Shown here in pieces: positions 25,695 through 33,833 of a stretch of DNA of 64,000 bases (positions are counted from its first letter, which is position 1; every line of letters begins with the position of its first letter). The stretch spans positions 62,001-126,000 of the forward strand of contig JBGVOD010000040.1 of assembly GCA_045126215.1 (NCBI GenBank), in the 5' to 3' direction. A program made the translations under genes and the position numbers. The DNA comes from SVEL01 sp045126215 (GTDB taxonomy: Bacteria > Bacillota > Clostridia > Lachnospirales > Lachnospiraceae). The notes under the pieces were generated by a model that saw only the letters and a list, made by a program, of their open reading frames with translations, made no database searches and was not told where the DNA came from.

Positions 25695-27656
25695 CTAGAA
25701 CTCTATGTTATTATCTGTAAAATCACCTGCACCTAACTCATCAGGGGACGGTAATGCACCCCCGGTTTCTTCTCCACCAAGGTCCTCAGCACCTGTATCA
25801 CTGAAAGTTTCTTCTCCCCCGGTATCGAAATCAAAGTCGTCCATACCTCCGGCTGTATGCATTCCAGAATGACCACCGCCCAGGTCAATATCCATATCAA
25901 TATCATCATCTCCGAACTCACCTGGTTCGAAATCCTCTCCAGACATTCCCTGCTCTTCTGCTTCTGCAAGTTCGATTTCTTTTTGCACGATATCCATGAT
26001 ATCAGCATCTGAAGTCACGGAAGGTAATAATGCTTTTAAGGCTTTTAATTTAGAGCTTTCTTTCTGCATACCATCTAATAGGCTGAGTATATCTTGAACG
26101 ATGCCGACAGAGGTTGATCTACTGTCTTTTCTATCAATTTCTTCCTGGGTGGTCGGCTCCTGCATTCTCAACGCAAATTTATTAAGATAGTTGTCCATAC
26201 CCTTATCTATTAACATTAAGTTTATAATATCAGTAATTGCTTGAATTAATTGATTTTGAATCCTTTTTACAGTCTTCGCATATCTACTTGATACAATAGA
26301 TAAAGCAGTTCCGCCATTGAATCCAGTATTATCATCTGTAAATCCAAGATACTGACCAGGAATTTTTAAACTTCCCATTAATTTATTTTTGAAATGTTCT
26401 ACATCTTCAAGCCCTTTTACAGAAGTATCTCCTCCTAATTCTTCTGATGAAATTGCGCCGAGGCCGTTGTGCGTTGGAACATATACATAATTCTCCACCG
26501 GCCCTGGATTTGTATATTCAGATAAAGAAACTCCAGTATCTAATGCGGTCTTTTGTTCTATCAGTCTCTTAATACCTGCAAGATGTGGTCCAATTTCTTC
26601 TTTAGGCATATCTCCTACTTCTACATTCATTAGACGAATAATAGAAGATTTTGTCAGTCTATTTAACAACATGGAGTTTTCTAGAAGAATCATTTCTCTC
26701 CATATCTTAAACGTGTTGTATAAAATAGATTTTCCTCTCTTTACACCGTAAGTATATTTAGTCTCAGCACTCTTATTCGCAACGCTACTGCCTGTTGGTA
26801 TGAATAAGTCAACTTCTTCCGGAGCTCTTGAGGTGTCATCTTCCAAACAGGCGTGAACAAAAGAAGTTGGCTGATAGATATCAACGTCCTGTGGTTTAAA
26901 GGAATACTTATAATAAGTATTCATATAAGCTGTTTCTTTTTGCTGTTGAACGGGAGATTGTGCTTCAATATAAGCAAAAGTTTTACCAAACTTCGTTAAT
27001 TCAAACATTCCGGCGGGATTTGACACCATCTCTACGTAGTGTTCGTAATGATCACCTTCTTTATATACATTTAAAATCACATCTTCATTTAATGTATTGT
27101 CCTGATTTTCTTTCGCCTCAGTTAAAAATTGCCGGTCGTTGCTGTCTTTATTAAATAAATTGGCATTTTCAAAATCAGATTTTCTGTACAACCGTAGATA
27201 TAGATCACCGTATTTTATAAGGGAATGAGCCCATTTATACATATGTTTATCAACATTCATACTGTCTAACAAGTAAGTAACATATGCATTTATATTTGGA
27301 TCATCTGCCTCGCACCACATAATCTGACCACGTTCATTGGTCTCTGTCACATCTTCTGTGTAAATTTCTAGTGCTGAAGAGATCATAGGATCATCAGCCA
27401 TAGTATCCAATAAGTCATAAACAGTATTTCTACTGTTTGAAATCTGAGTGAAGGATTCTATCTTTGCTATATCTAACTGACTAGAAGTTCCTTCTTCTAC
27501 AATATTATTGACAAAGCTATCTGTTCTGTCAATACCTATTTCTGCTTGGGGTTTCTTTATGGGATGTATCTTTTTACCATATAGATCTGATTTAACTTGG
27601 AATGCGGAGCTTTCCTTCGATTCAGATTCAAACCTCATATCATCAAATTCGGACAT
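25695..27656 (-). CDS. Portal protein (gp20-like)
   Basis: A 653-aa protein with the T4-type portal pattern: 'FTQISNSRNTVYDLLDTMAD' near residue 70, then 'MISSALEIYTEDVTETNERG', the 'YKWAHSLIKYGDLYLRLY' strand-helix region, a wing with 'IYQPTSFVHACLED', and a long stem helix 'YNTFKIWREMILLENSMLLNR' (split here in two short quotes by its Lys-rich end). After 'PGQYLGFTDDNTGFNGGTAL' the clip and crown follow. The last 80 residues are acidic and Gly-rich and probably disordered. The portal is the dodecameric ring through which the terminase packs DNA. Start overlaps the upstream gene by 22 nt. Length is slightly above T4 gp20 (524 aa). Confidence 0.88.
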   Translation of the reverse strand: MSEFDDMRFESESKESSAFQVKSDLYGKKIHPIKKPQAEIGIDRTDSFVNNIVEEGTSSQLDIAKIESFTQISNSRNTVYDLLDTMADDPMISSALEIYTEDVTETNERGQIMWCEADDPNINAYVTYLLDSMNVDKHMYKWAHSLIKYGDLYLRLYRKSDFENANLFNKDSNDRQFLTEAKENQDNTLNEDVILNVYKEGDHYEHYVEMVSNPAGMFELTKFGKTFAYIEAQSPVQQQKETAYMNTYYKYSFKPQDVDIYQPTSFVHACLEDDTSRAPEEVDLFIPTGSSVANKSAETKYTYGVKRGKSILYNTFKIWREMILLENSMLLNRLTKSSIIRLMNVEVGDMPKEEIGPHLAGIKRLIEQKTALDTGVSLSEYTNPGPVENYVYVPTHNGLGAISSEELGGDTSVKGLEDVEHFKNKLMGSLKIPGQYLGFTDDNTGFNGGTALSIVSSRYAKTVKRIQNQLIQAITDIINLMLIDKGMDNYLNKFALRMQEPTTQEEIDRKDSRSTSVGIVQDILSLLDGMQKESSKLKALKALLPSVTSDADIMDIVQKEIELAEAEEQGMSGEDFEPGEFGDDDIDMDIDLGGGHSGMHTAGGMDDFDFDTGGEETFSDTGAEDLGGEETGGALPSPDELGAGDFTDNNIEF

Positions 27657-28012
27657 ATATTAACACCTCTTTCTTTCTCTAATGGTAATATATTACAATC
27701 TAAACATTCTTCAACTCTTAATTTTTCAATATCAGAAACAAGAGATTCCCCATCCTCGGTTATGATTCTAACTTGAACTAGTGCCATGTCAGTTGCCCAG
27801 AATTGAAATGTTTCTTCCTGTGATAAATTACAGGTTATTTGAGTTGCATATTCAACATCAAAGTCATCTGCTAAAATTTCATACACTAGATCTTCAAATT
27901 GTTTTTGAAGAATAACATAATTTCCTTGTCTAAAGGTAACTTGTACCGCTTGAGGATTTTTTATCACCTGCTCAATTGTGAAGGTTTCTGAAGCTGTTTC
28001 ACCTCTTCTCAT
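27635..28012 (-). CDS. Unknown protein upstream of the portal gene, 125 aa
   Basis: A 125-aa acidic protein of mostly beta strands (VQVTFRQGNYVILQ, ALVQVRIITEDGE). The pattern 'FRQGDxVxLxK...Y' and the last strand resemble small phage or plasmid proteins of unknown role that I cannot name. It ends inside the portal start (22-nt overlap), so the two are translated together. A TTGTATATATAATATAAGGA block lies directly before its start and would serve as promoter plus ribosome binding site. Confidence 0.5.
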   Translation of the reverse strand: MRRGETASETFTIEQVIKNPQAVQVTFRQGNYVILQKQFEDLVYEILADDFDVEYATQITCNLSQEETFQFWATDMALVQVRIITEDGESLVSDIEKLRVEECLDCNILPLEKERGVNICPNLMI

Positions 28013-28022
28013 TTTATAAATT

Positions 28023-28045
28023 CCTTATATTATATATACAATATA
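28023..28045 (-). promoter_or_regulatory. Candidate late promoter before the portal operon
   Basis: Minus strand: TATATTGTATATATAATATA followed by AGG. It shares the TTGTATATATAAT core with the motifs at 7096, 18732, 24930, 40308 and 52864 and overlaps the ribosome binding region of the 125-aa gene. The position in a 43-nt intergenic gap that heads the portal operon fits a promoter. Confidence 0.4.
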
Positions 28046-28055
28046 TGATTTTAAA

Positions 28056-28463
28056 TTATACGTTAATTATAACTCCCTTATAGTTTGTAACATCGTATTC
28101 TCCATTCTCAGTTATAGTCAATGTACCATAAGGAACAATAGCGTTTTGTTGATATGTAAATGTTATCTGAGAGTTTGCAGCATTGTTTTTGTCGGTATAT
28201 AATCTCATACCGCCACCACTACCTGAATGCTGTAACCACTTGTTACCAGTAGAGATTTTAAAATAGAACTTATAATCTGCTGCAGAATCCATTTGAAAAA
28301 TAGCTTTACTTGTTGTGCTTAAACCTAAAAAGTTAGCTCCCGCGCTGGTATCATTAAATATGTACTGTTTTTCATTATTAATTAAAGCATATATATAAAA
28401 TCTATCTGTATATCCAGACACTTGTTCCAAATACCATTTTGAAGCACCATTATAAGCTGTATG
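28056..28463 (-). CDS. C-terminal part of a probably frameshifted virion protein
   Basis: This frame is open from codon CAT at 28463, just after a TAA, to a stop at 28056, and lacks an ATG near its beginning; the first possible start is a TTG at 28430 with no ribosome binding site. It encodes 'TAYNGASKWYLEQVSGY' and a beta-rich body, ending 'YGTLTITENGEYDVTNYKG', a tail typical of phage fibre or baseplate proteins. The upstream frame (28382-28660) runs into it out of register, and a -1 shift near the AAC codon at 28464-28468 would join both into one protein of about 200 aa. The body resembles a carbohydrate-binding (beta-trefoil-like) domain. I treat the two as one interrupted or frameshifted gene. 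Confidence 0.5.
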   Translation of the reverse strand, partial: HTAYNGASKWYLEQVSGYTDRFYIYALINNEKQYIFNDTSAGANFLGLSTTSKAIFQMDSAADYKFYFKISTGNKWLQHSGSGGGMRLYTDKNNAANSQITFTYQQNAIVPYGTLTITENGEYDVTNYKGVIINV

Positions 28464-28660
28464 TTATCAGTTGAAATTATATTAGTTTCTTTATTTTTAA
28501 TTTCATTAATAGGTACAGTGTAGTTATTATTCTCTATTTTAATTTCAGGAGCTGTATCATATTTAGTATCAATAATAGATATCTGTTTTGTACTTATATT
28601 TCTGTTATTATTATTAGGTTTTGTATAAGTATTATTTTTAATTTTTATTAAAGATTTCAT
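28382..28660 (-). CDS. N-terminal part of the same probably frameshifted virion protein
   Basis: A 92-aa frame starting at ATG 28660, 1 nt after the upstream gene's stop. Residues 1-66 are Asn/Thr/Ile-rich and read like an unstructured adaptor with two similar segments ('IKNNTYTKP' and 'IENNNYTVP'). After 'NIISTD' the sequence becomes unusual (QLIMVLQNGIWNKCLD) and stops, while the other frame over the same bases gives a typical virion sequence. This indicates that residues past about 66 are out-of-frame translation. No slippery heptamer is obvious, so a true indel (or a sequencing error) is at least as likely as programmed frameshifting. Confidence 0.45.
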   Translation of the reverse strand: MKSLIKIKNNTYTKPNNNNRNISTKQISIIDTKYDTAPEIKIENNNYTVPINEIKNKETNIISTDNIQLIMVLQNGIWNKCLDIQIDFIYML

Positions 28661-28661
28661 T

Positions 28662-29288
28662 TTATATTATAGCTATAATAAAATTACTTGGAGATATAAC
28701 AGTGGTTATCTCTTCTTTATCTTCATCAATTAAATCAACCTGTAAGAAGTACAGTCCTTTAAAATTGAAGTATTCTTTTGATAATTCTCTTGTTATATTA
28801 AAACAAAACTCTTTGTGTGCTTCTTGCTCACAACTATATATAAGTTCATATCTAAAATTGAATATGGATATATTCAAGGTTTTGCCTGTATAGTATTCTT
28901 CAGGCAATTCAACTACTTTGTCTGCGTCTTTTGGAAATATAAATGTTATATCTTGTTCCCAATTATATGAATTATTATTGGAGTTTATACTGATTAATTC
29001 CCAACTTACTAGATCTACAATGTTGTATGCTTTAGTGCCAATTTCCGCCTCTGTATTTTCTGTTGGATGTTCACCAGAATGTTGGTAGATAATATCAGAA
29101 TCTCTAACAACAATATAATTATCTAATTTAATTGGTATTTCATAATTATTACCAAGAGGTATTTCAAATCTGCATGGATTTATAGAGAAAAGATAATCCA
29201 TGTCTTCATTGTGAAAAGAATAAGGGTAATAATAATCAAAATCTTCTTCACAATAATTATTATACATATTATTACACAATTTAGGCAT
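28662..29288 (-). CDS. Putative virion (baseplate/fibre) protein, 208 aa
   Basis: A 208-aa protein with a Tyr/Asp-rich N-terminus and a beta-sandwich-like body: 'EIPIKLDNYIVVRDSDIIY', 'TLNISIFNFRYELIYS' and 'YFLQVDLIDEDKEEITT'. The pattern of strands with 'GLYxLQVxLxDE' resembles N-terminal domains of BppU-type baseplate upper proteins in Gram-positive phages. It is placed between the terminase and portal genes, which is unusual for a fibre protein. Tentative. Confidence 0.45.
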   Translation of the reverse strand: MPKLCNNMYNNYCEEDFDYYYPYSFHNEDMDYLFSINPCRFEIPLGNNYEIPIKLDNYIVVRDSDIIYQHSGEHPTENTEAEIGTKAYNIVDLVSWELISINSNNNSYNWEQDITFIFPKDADKVVELPEEYYTGKTLNISIFNFRYELIYSCEQEAHKEFCFNITRELSKEYFNFKGLYFLQVDLIDEDKEEITTVISPSNFIIAII

Positions 29289-29298
29289 TTTTATTTTC

Positions 29299-32142
29299 CT
29301 ATATTATAATTCCCTGAGATAGGTAATATGGATTCAAAGCCCTGGCTTTCCCCTTTCCAAAATCCATAAATACTGACTCATCTCTTTCTACTAGCTCTTT
29401 TCTGTATCTTTGTTGTTCTACATTCTCAAAAGCTCTCTGTAGTTCTTGTTCAAAATCTACAGTTATTTGTTTTTTAACTTGTTCTTCACTGGTTGTTGCA
29501 CTTGATATCTCAACAGCTAAAGATAAGTCTTCTCCATATTCAAATGCAAATTCTTCAGCATGTTGACTTGCATTATATAAAGCACCGCACAATGCATCAC
29601 TTTGGTCTTTCGAATTATGTACAAACACTCCTGCAGCTAAAGCAAAATTATGATTGTCTTTAACTTCAATATCATAAACATCTTCAATGCAATCAAAAAT
29701 TTTTATATTTTTTACTTTATGATTTTTCCAAGTTTTTATTCTACCGTGAACATATCCTTCTGGTACGCACTGTTCTTCTGGGTTTATATAAATATTTATT
29801 TCCCCATTATTATACCATCTTCTTTTAGAAGTATTTTCACTCCACTTTTTCCTTGTTTCCTCAGAAATAATGTATGGGCCATGAGCGGCTTTCGTAGCCA
29901 ACATTTTTTCTATTACTTCTTTTGGCCTACCATATTTTTTTCTATGCTCATTACATTTTTTAAGGGCTTCATATGCATTTTTATATTTACCTTTTTTATG
30001 ATTTTCAGAAACTGCTCTTGATACTCTTTCTGTATATGTCTGGTCTATTTCATGAGCATATTTAACCATAAGAGATTTAAGTTCATTAGGTGTCAAAGAA
30101 GTTAAATCAACATCATAATAATCAGCCATTTCTTTTTGTTTTTTCAGCTGGTTTTCTTTTTTAATCTGATTCTTTAAATGAGCTTTCTCTTTTTCTTTTA
30201 ATCTCAGTTGTTTAGCTAATTCTTCTCTCTTATTTTTTTCAACAGTTTCTAAATGAGCTTTGTAGGCTTCTTCTGGAGTTAAATTTGGATAATATCTTAT
30301 CCAATATTCCTTGTTATTTTTATTAACTTTATGGAATTTAGCTACTGAATTTGACCTTTTAATCTCTGCTTCTTTAGAATGAGCCCCTGTTTGAAGTTGT
30401 GCATGTATTATCTGATGTTTACTTTTTGATACCCAAATTAAGTTATCTGGGTTGTTATTTAATTTATCACAATTTTTATGATGAACTAAATACTTTTCAT
30501 CTAATATTTCTTTGCAAAATCTTCTATGTTCAAAATGCCATTCTTCTTCTAATGGTTCATAATATAATCTATAACCTTTTAATCCTTTAGAAGACATTTT
30601 TGTATATAAAGGCATTAAAGAATCATTTTCTTTTAAATATTGTGCTTCTTTATATTCTCCTGTACGCATCATAAACTTATGCTCAGGAGTACATTTTATT
30701 TTTTCTCCAGTATCTAATTCAACCTCAACAAGTTTTTTGCTTTTGCCTGAGCACCAAACATTAGAGATTTCTTTTGGTTCAATTATTCCTTTATCATGAT
30801 TAAAAGAATAAACATAATTAATTTTATTATTCTCTTTTTCTTTTAACAAGTCTAAAAAGGTTAATTGTCTACCATCTACTAAAGATATTTTTGTATCTCC
30901 AGTAAAACAATTCACTCCAGCAGGACTGTGGTCTATTTTACCATTATTATTTCTTTCAAGTCCTATTAATTCTTCTGTTAATAATGGTGCTTCATATAAC
31001 TGTAATCTGCCTTCATATATGGAAGATTTTAATGTTTGATAAGGAATACAGATACTGTCTTTTACTCTGTCAACCGATATGACGGAAGTATTATATCCTT
31101 CTGCAGCCATTTGTTGTATCAAATCAGCTGATTGATAGGTATCTGAACTAATTCCTCTTATAGAAAATCCTTGTGCTTTTAACCACCTAATAAATTGTCT
31201 ATTTTTTTCAAAACTTATTTGATGCCCTTTTGGAGCTTTTACAGATACTGAAAAACAAGCCCTATAAATTAAATCTTTACTTGGGGGCATACCTTCTTGT
31301 GTTGGTTTTTTACCTATTACCCAAACACCTGCAATACCTGTTTTATCTCCTGTTATTGACATATCAAGATGGATGTATAAAGGCATAGATAATAATTTTC
31401 TATCTAACCTTTCCAAATCAATAAAATCATAGTACTGAGAAGTATCATCAGGAGCATTTCCAACTTCAATTACATCTTTTACAAATAAGTTTTGTATGTT
31501 TTCTTTTTTAATTGCAGCTATTCTATTACCTGCTATATATCTAGTTACACCTGATGTTGATATACCAGCAATATCAGTTAATGCTATATCTATATCATCT
31601 ATGAAATTTTCATAATATCCCATAGGAACATCAATTAAAGTGTAACCTTTATCTCTATAATATTTTAAATCTAATTCTGTAGCAGTTAATGGAACAACTT
31701 CACTATTTAAAAATTTATTTCCTATTGCTACTTTAAATTTATTTACACTGTTTTTATCGGTTCTTATTACCCACTGTGGTTCATCCACTACTCTTGTTGT
31801 TTTACTATCATTCTTTTTCTTACCTTCTATGAATGTTTCCATAAAAGATTGTTCTGTTCTTTTAGAAGAAGCAAGTGTAAGAATAGTAGGATTATTTTCA
31901 CCCTTCATAAAACGGGATTGCATACGAGCAGAAGCAGTATTAATTAAAGTTTTTGCCTTTTCTTTTTGTTTTTCTACATCTTGATTTGGTTGGAAACTTA
32001 CCTCATCAAAGAAACAATTATGAGAACCTATATACCCTGTATTTGTTTTTATAAGAAAATTATTATATGGATTTGCATTTATTACATCATAGTATTGTTT
32101 AGGTTGAGAAAGAATATTCTTTTTTATAGAGTTTATTTTCAC
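29299..32142 (-). CDS. Terminase large subunit, C-terminal gene: IntC - ATPase/nuclease - HNH intein - nuclease end
   Basis: Starts at GTG 32142, which overlaps the upstream gene's TGA as GTGA; AAAGGGG precedes it. (An in-frame TTG at 32163 is less likely.) Residues 1-42 are the C-terminal half of a split intein, ending S-H-N before Cys43. Then comes terminase: 'CFFDEVSF' is the Walker B strand with catalytic Asp-Glu, 'TILTLASSK' is the coupling motif, and 'YIHLDMSITGDKTGIAGVW' and 'SSDTYQSADL' belong to the RNase H-like nuclease. A second, contiguous intein (30909-29614) interrupts it just before 'SKDQSDALCG', a nuclease Asp motif. Spliced, with 209 residues from the upstream gene, the mature TerL would be about 682 aa. 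It cuts concatemeric DNA and powers packaging. Confidence 0.88.
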   Translation of the reverse strand: MKINSIKKNILSQPKQYYDVINANPYNNFLIKTNTGYIGSHNCFFDEVSFQPNQDVEKQKEKAKTLINTASARMQSRFMKGENNPTILTLASSKRTEQSFMETFIEGKKKNDSKTTRVVDEPQWVIRTDKNSVNKFKVAIGNKFLNSEVVPLTATELDLKYYRDKGYTLIDVPMGYYENFIDDIDIALTDIAGISTSGVTRYIAGNRIAAIKKENIQNLFVKDVIEVGNAPDDTSQYYDFIDLERLDRKLLSMPLYIHLDMSITGDKTGIAGVWVIGKKPTQEGMPPSKDLIYRACFSVSVKAPKGHQISFEKNRQFIRWLKAQGFSIRGISSDTYQSADLIQQMAAEGYNTSVISVDRVKDSICIPYQTLKSSIYEGRLQLYEAPLLTEELIGLERNNNGKIDHSPAGVNCFTGDTKISLVDGRQLTFLDLLKEKENNKINYVYSFNHDKGIIEPKEISNVWCSGKSKKLVEVELDTGEKIKCTPEHKFMMRTGEYKEAQYLKENDSLMPLYTKMSSKGLKGYRLYYEPLEEEWHFEHRRFCKEILDEKYLVHHKNCDKLNNNPDNLIWVSKSKHQIIHAQLQTGAHSKEAEIKRSNSVAKFHKVNKNNKEYWIRYYPNLTPEEAYKAHLETVEKNKREELAKQLRLKEKEKAHLKNQIKKENQLKKQKEMADYYDVDLTSLTPNELKSLMVKYAHEIDQTYTERVSRAVSENHKKGKYKNAYEALKKCNEHRKKYGRPKEVIEKMLATKAAHGPYIISEETRKKWSENTSKRRWYNNGEINIYINPEEQCVPEGYVHGRIKTWKNHKVKNIKIFDCIEDVYDIEVKDNHNFALAAGVFVHNSKDQSDALCGALYNASQHAEEFAFEYGEDLSLAVEISSATTSEEQVKKQITVDFEQELQRAFENVEQQRYRKELVERDESVFMDFGKGKARALNPYYLSQGIII
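29614..30909 (-). mobile_element. Intein 2 of the terminase (contiguous, with HNH nuclease)
   Basis: 432 residues from Cys ('CFTGDTKISL', block A) to His-Asn ('AAGVFVHN', block G), with Ser as +1 residue. Block B is 'IKCTPEHKF' (T..H). Between the splicing halves lies an HNH nuclease: 'EEWHFEHRRFC', then 'YLVHHKNCDKLNNNPDNL', a pattern His-His...Asn...His. After it come a Lys-rich coiled segment, NUMOD-like basic repeats and one copy of the 'RWYNNGE....VPEGYVHGR' module. All splicing residues are intact, so self-splicing is expected. Insertion is next to the nuclease Asp motif S-D-A-L. Confidence 0.88.
32017..32142 (-). mobile_element. Split intein 1, C-terminal half (IntC, 42 aa)
   Basis: The 42-residue segment V/M-K-I-N-S-I ... 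ends with 'YDVINANPYNNFLIKTN' (block F region) and 'GYIGSHN'. The length and the 'VKI...YD(V/I)....(N/H)NF.......SHN-C' pattern match the IntC of natural split inteins such as those of cyanobacterial DnaE. The penultimate His, terminal Asn and +1 Cys needed for trans-splicing are present. It begins with its own GTG start, coupled to the N-half gene. Confidence 0.85.
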
Positions 32143-33812
32143 TTTAACATACCCCTTTCCCAACCATCAGGTACTTCATTGTCATGGTACTTACGCTGCT
32201 TTACACCATTGTTGTACCAATGAGTTCCTACATTTGCTTTTCTTATCTTTTCACCAAACCCATTAGGTTTCTTTTTTCCAGGTCTTCCTTTAGATTTATT
32301 AACTTCTTCTGAAAAAGTTCTACCTGTATTTGCTTTTCTTATTTTTTCTTTGGTTTCATTAGAAAGGTGTACACCATATCTCCCATTACGTTCACCCTTA
32401 TGGGAATCACTATTTCCCCACTGTGAATTACCGCTTCCTGAAGTCCTCCTAGACCATTCTTCTCTACGTTCTGCTGTCCATGATTTCTTCATTTTTAATC
32501 GTGTTTCTTCAGATTTAGGTACACCCTTATTTTTAGAACCTAACCACCAACCTTCAGGAACATCTTCTTCTACAGGGATATGTTTCTCATTAATCCCATC
32601 TGTAATTTTTTTAGTATTGGATGTGGTATCACCGCCTTCAGAAGTTCTTTTTATATTCAAACATTGAGCATTATCAAATGATTCGTTAATATATTTCTCT
32701 TCCAATAATTCCAATTCATCAATGGTTTTAGCCCAACATAAAACTTCTCTTTCAAAATTTTCAGTACCATATTTTTTAAGCTCACGTTTTTGAATCTTTC
32801 CGCTTCCCCAATACTTTTCATCTACATAAGATTTCTGCCTTTTACCAATATAAAAATTACCATTTATTTTATTAGTTACTTTATAGACATATCCCACTGG
32901 ATTAAATTCAAGTATTTCATCTTCTTCTGTAAGATATTGAGCTTCTTTATAAGAACCATCAGTTAGCATAAATCTATGTGTTGGTGTACATTTAATTACA
33001 GAACCATCTTCTAATTCTATTTCATATTCTTCGGTTTCTACAGCAGTTGGCTTTACAGTACAAACATCACTTAACACAATATCGCCATTTTCAGATATAT
33101 TATATACCTGTATATCTTTGTCTACTAATTCAATTAACTTCTTATTTCCTTCTGATGTTAAAATTTCTGTATCACCATCAAGACACCAAAATACAGCTCT
33201 ACCTATGATATGTCTTGATTGAGAACCATATATCAACTCAATTCCTTTAGGAGGTTTCCATTCAGGAATATCACTTCTAGTGATAGTTCCTCTTTTCATA
33301 AACCATTCAGATGATTGAATTAAGGATTGCATTTTTGACCATGCAACACCCTTTGCTGCATCCATGGTTATATTCATAACTGAAAATGTTATTAAGTCAA
33401 TTGGTTGTAGTCCATAATAAATATATGGATTTTTTAAGCATAACATTCTATATAATTCATAGCAACCAATAATGACAGCTTCAGTTGATTTTCCTATACC
33501 AATTGACCCAGTCAATGCTAATGTGTTATATCTTGCTGGTTTCAATGGGTCTGGGTAAATTTCTTTTAATAAATTTTCCCAGTAGGGGTATAAAGTAAAT
33601 CTCCCCTCTTCATCAGTTAATCCCCTTCCTAAATAAAGGGGATTGTGTAAAAATTCTTCTACAGAAACAGGTATCTCATCATAATCTTCATATAATAATT
33701 GAGTATAAATATTTGAGTTACCTGTTTCTGAATATTGCTTTAATATTTCTAATGCAATATTTCTTTCTTCTTTACTTAATTTATTTAATTCTTCTAAATT
33801 AAAGTTACTCAT
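32139..33812 (-). CDS. Terminase large subunit, N-terminal gene: N-extein - IntN - GIY-YIG endonuclease
   Basis: Residues 1-209 are the N-terminal part of the large terminase: an adenine-binding region, the Walker A motif 'TGSIGIGKST' (about 101-110) and 'SRHIIGRAVFW', which breaks right before Walker B. Cys210 opens an intein N-half: 'CLDGDTEIL' (block A) and 'IKCTPTHRFM' (block B with T..H). From about 307 it continues as a GIY-YIG nuclease ('GYVYKVTNKINGNFYIGK', then 'KYGTENFEREVL'), and from 400 on as basic linker modules ending 'VPDGWERGMLK'. The TGA stop overlaps the GTG start of the next gene. Trans-splicing of the two products is needed for a working TerL. Confidence 0.88.
   Translation of the reverse strand: MSNFNLEELNKLSKEERNIALEILKQYSETGNSNIYTQLLYEDYDEIPVSVEEFLHNPLYLGRGLTDEEGRFTLYPYWENLLKEIYPDPLKPARYNTLALTGSIGIGKSTEAVIIGCYELYRMLCLKNPYIYYGLQPIDLITFSVMNITMDAAKGVAWSKMQSLIQSSEWFMKRGTITRSDIPEWKPPKGIELIYGSQSRHIIGRAVFWCLDGDTEILTSEGNKKLIELVDKDIQVYNISENGDIVLSDVCTVKPTAVETEEYEIELEDGSVIKCTPTHRFMLTDGSYKEAQYLTEEDEILEFNPVGYVYKVTNKINGNFYIGKRQKSYVDEKYWGSGKIQKRELKKYGTENFEREVLCWAKTIDELELLEEKYINESFDNAQCLNIKRTSEGGDTTSNTKKITDGINEKHIPVEEDVPEGWWLGSKNKGVPKSEETRLKMKKSWTAERREEWSRRTSGSGNSQWGNSDSHKGERNGRYGVHLSNETKEKIRKANTGRTFSEEVNKSKGRPGKKKPNGFGEKIRKANVGTHWYNNGVKQRKYHDNEVPDGWERGMLK
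32142..33185 (-). mobile_element. Split intein 1, N-terminal half fused to a GIY-YIG homing nuclease
   Basis: IntN covers residues about 210-305 of the upstream gene, the nuclease about 307-395, and basic tail modules the rest. The break falls where contiguous inteins carry their endonuclease, so this looks like an ancestral GIY-YIG intein that split after the nuclease. IntN is similar to that of intein 2: both have K-C-T-P-x-H-(R/K)-F-M followed by Y-K-E-A-Q-Y-L. Confidence 0.85.
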
Positions 33813-33833
33813 CTTTATAAAATATAAATAAGA

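Noticed and set aside
25733..26008. 91-codon minus-strand frame inside the portal gene
   Set aside because: Alternative frame of the acidic portal C-terminus; no ribosome site and no recognisable protein.
32139..32163. Terminase break read as a simple frameshift or pseudogene
   Set aside because: The C-part has its own GTG start with a ribosome site in a GTGA overlap, the N-part has a complete GIY-YIG protein end, and all splicing residues are intact, which fits a split intein better.
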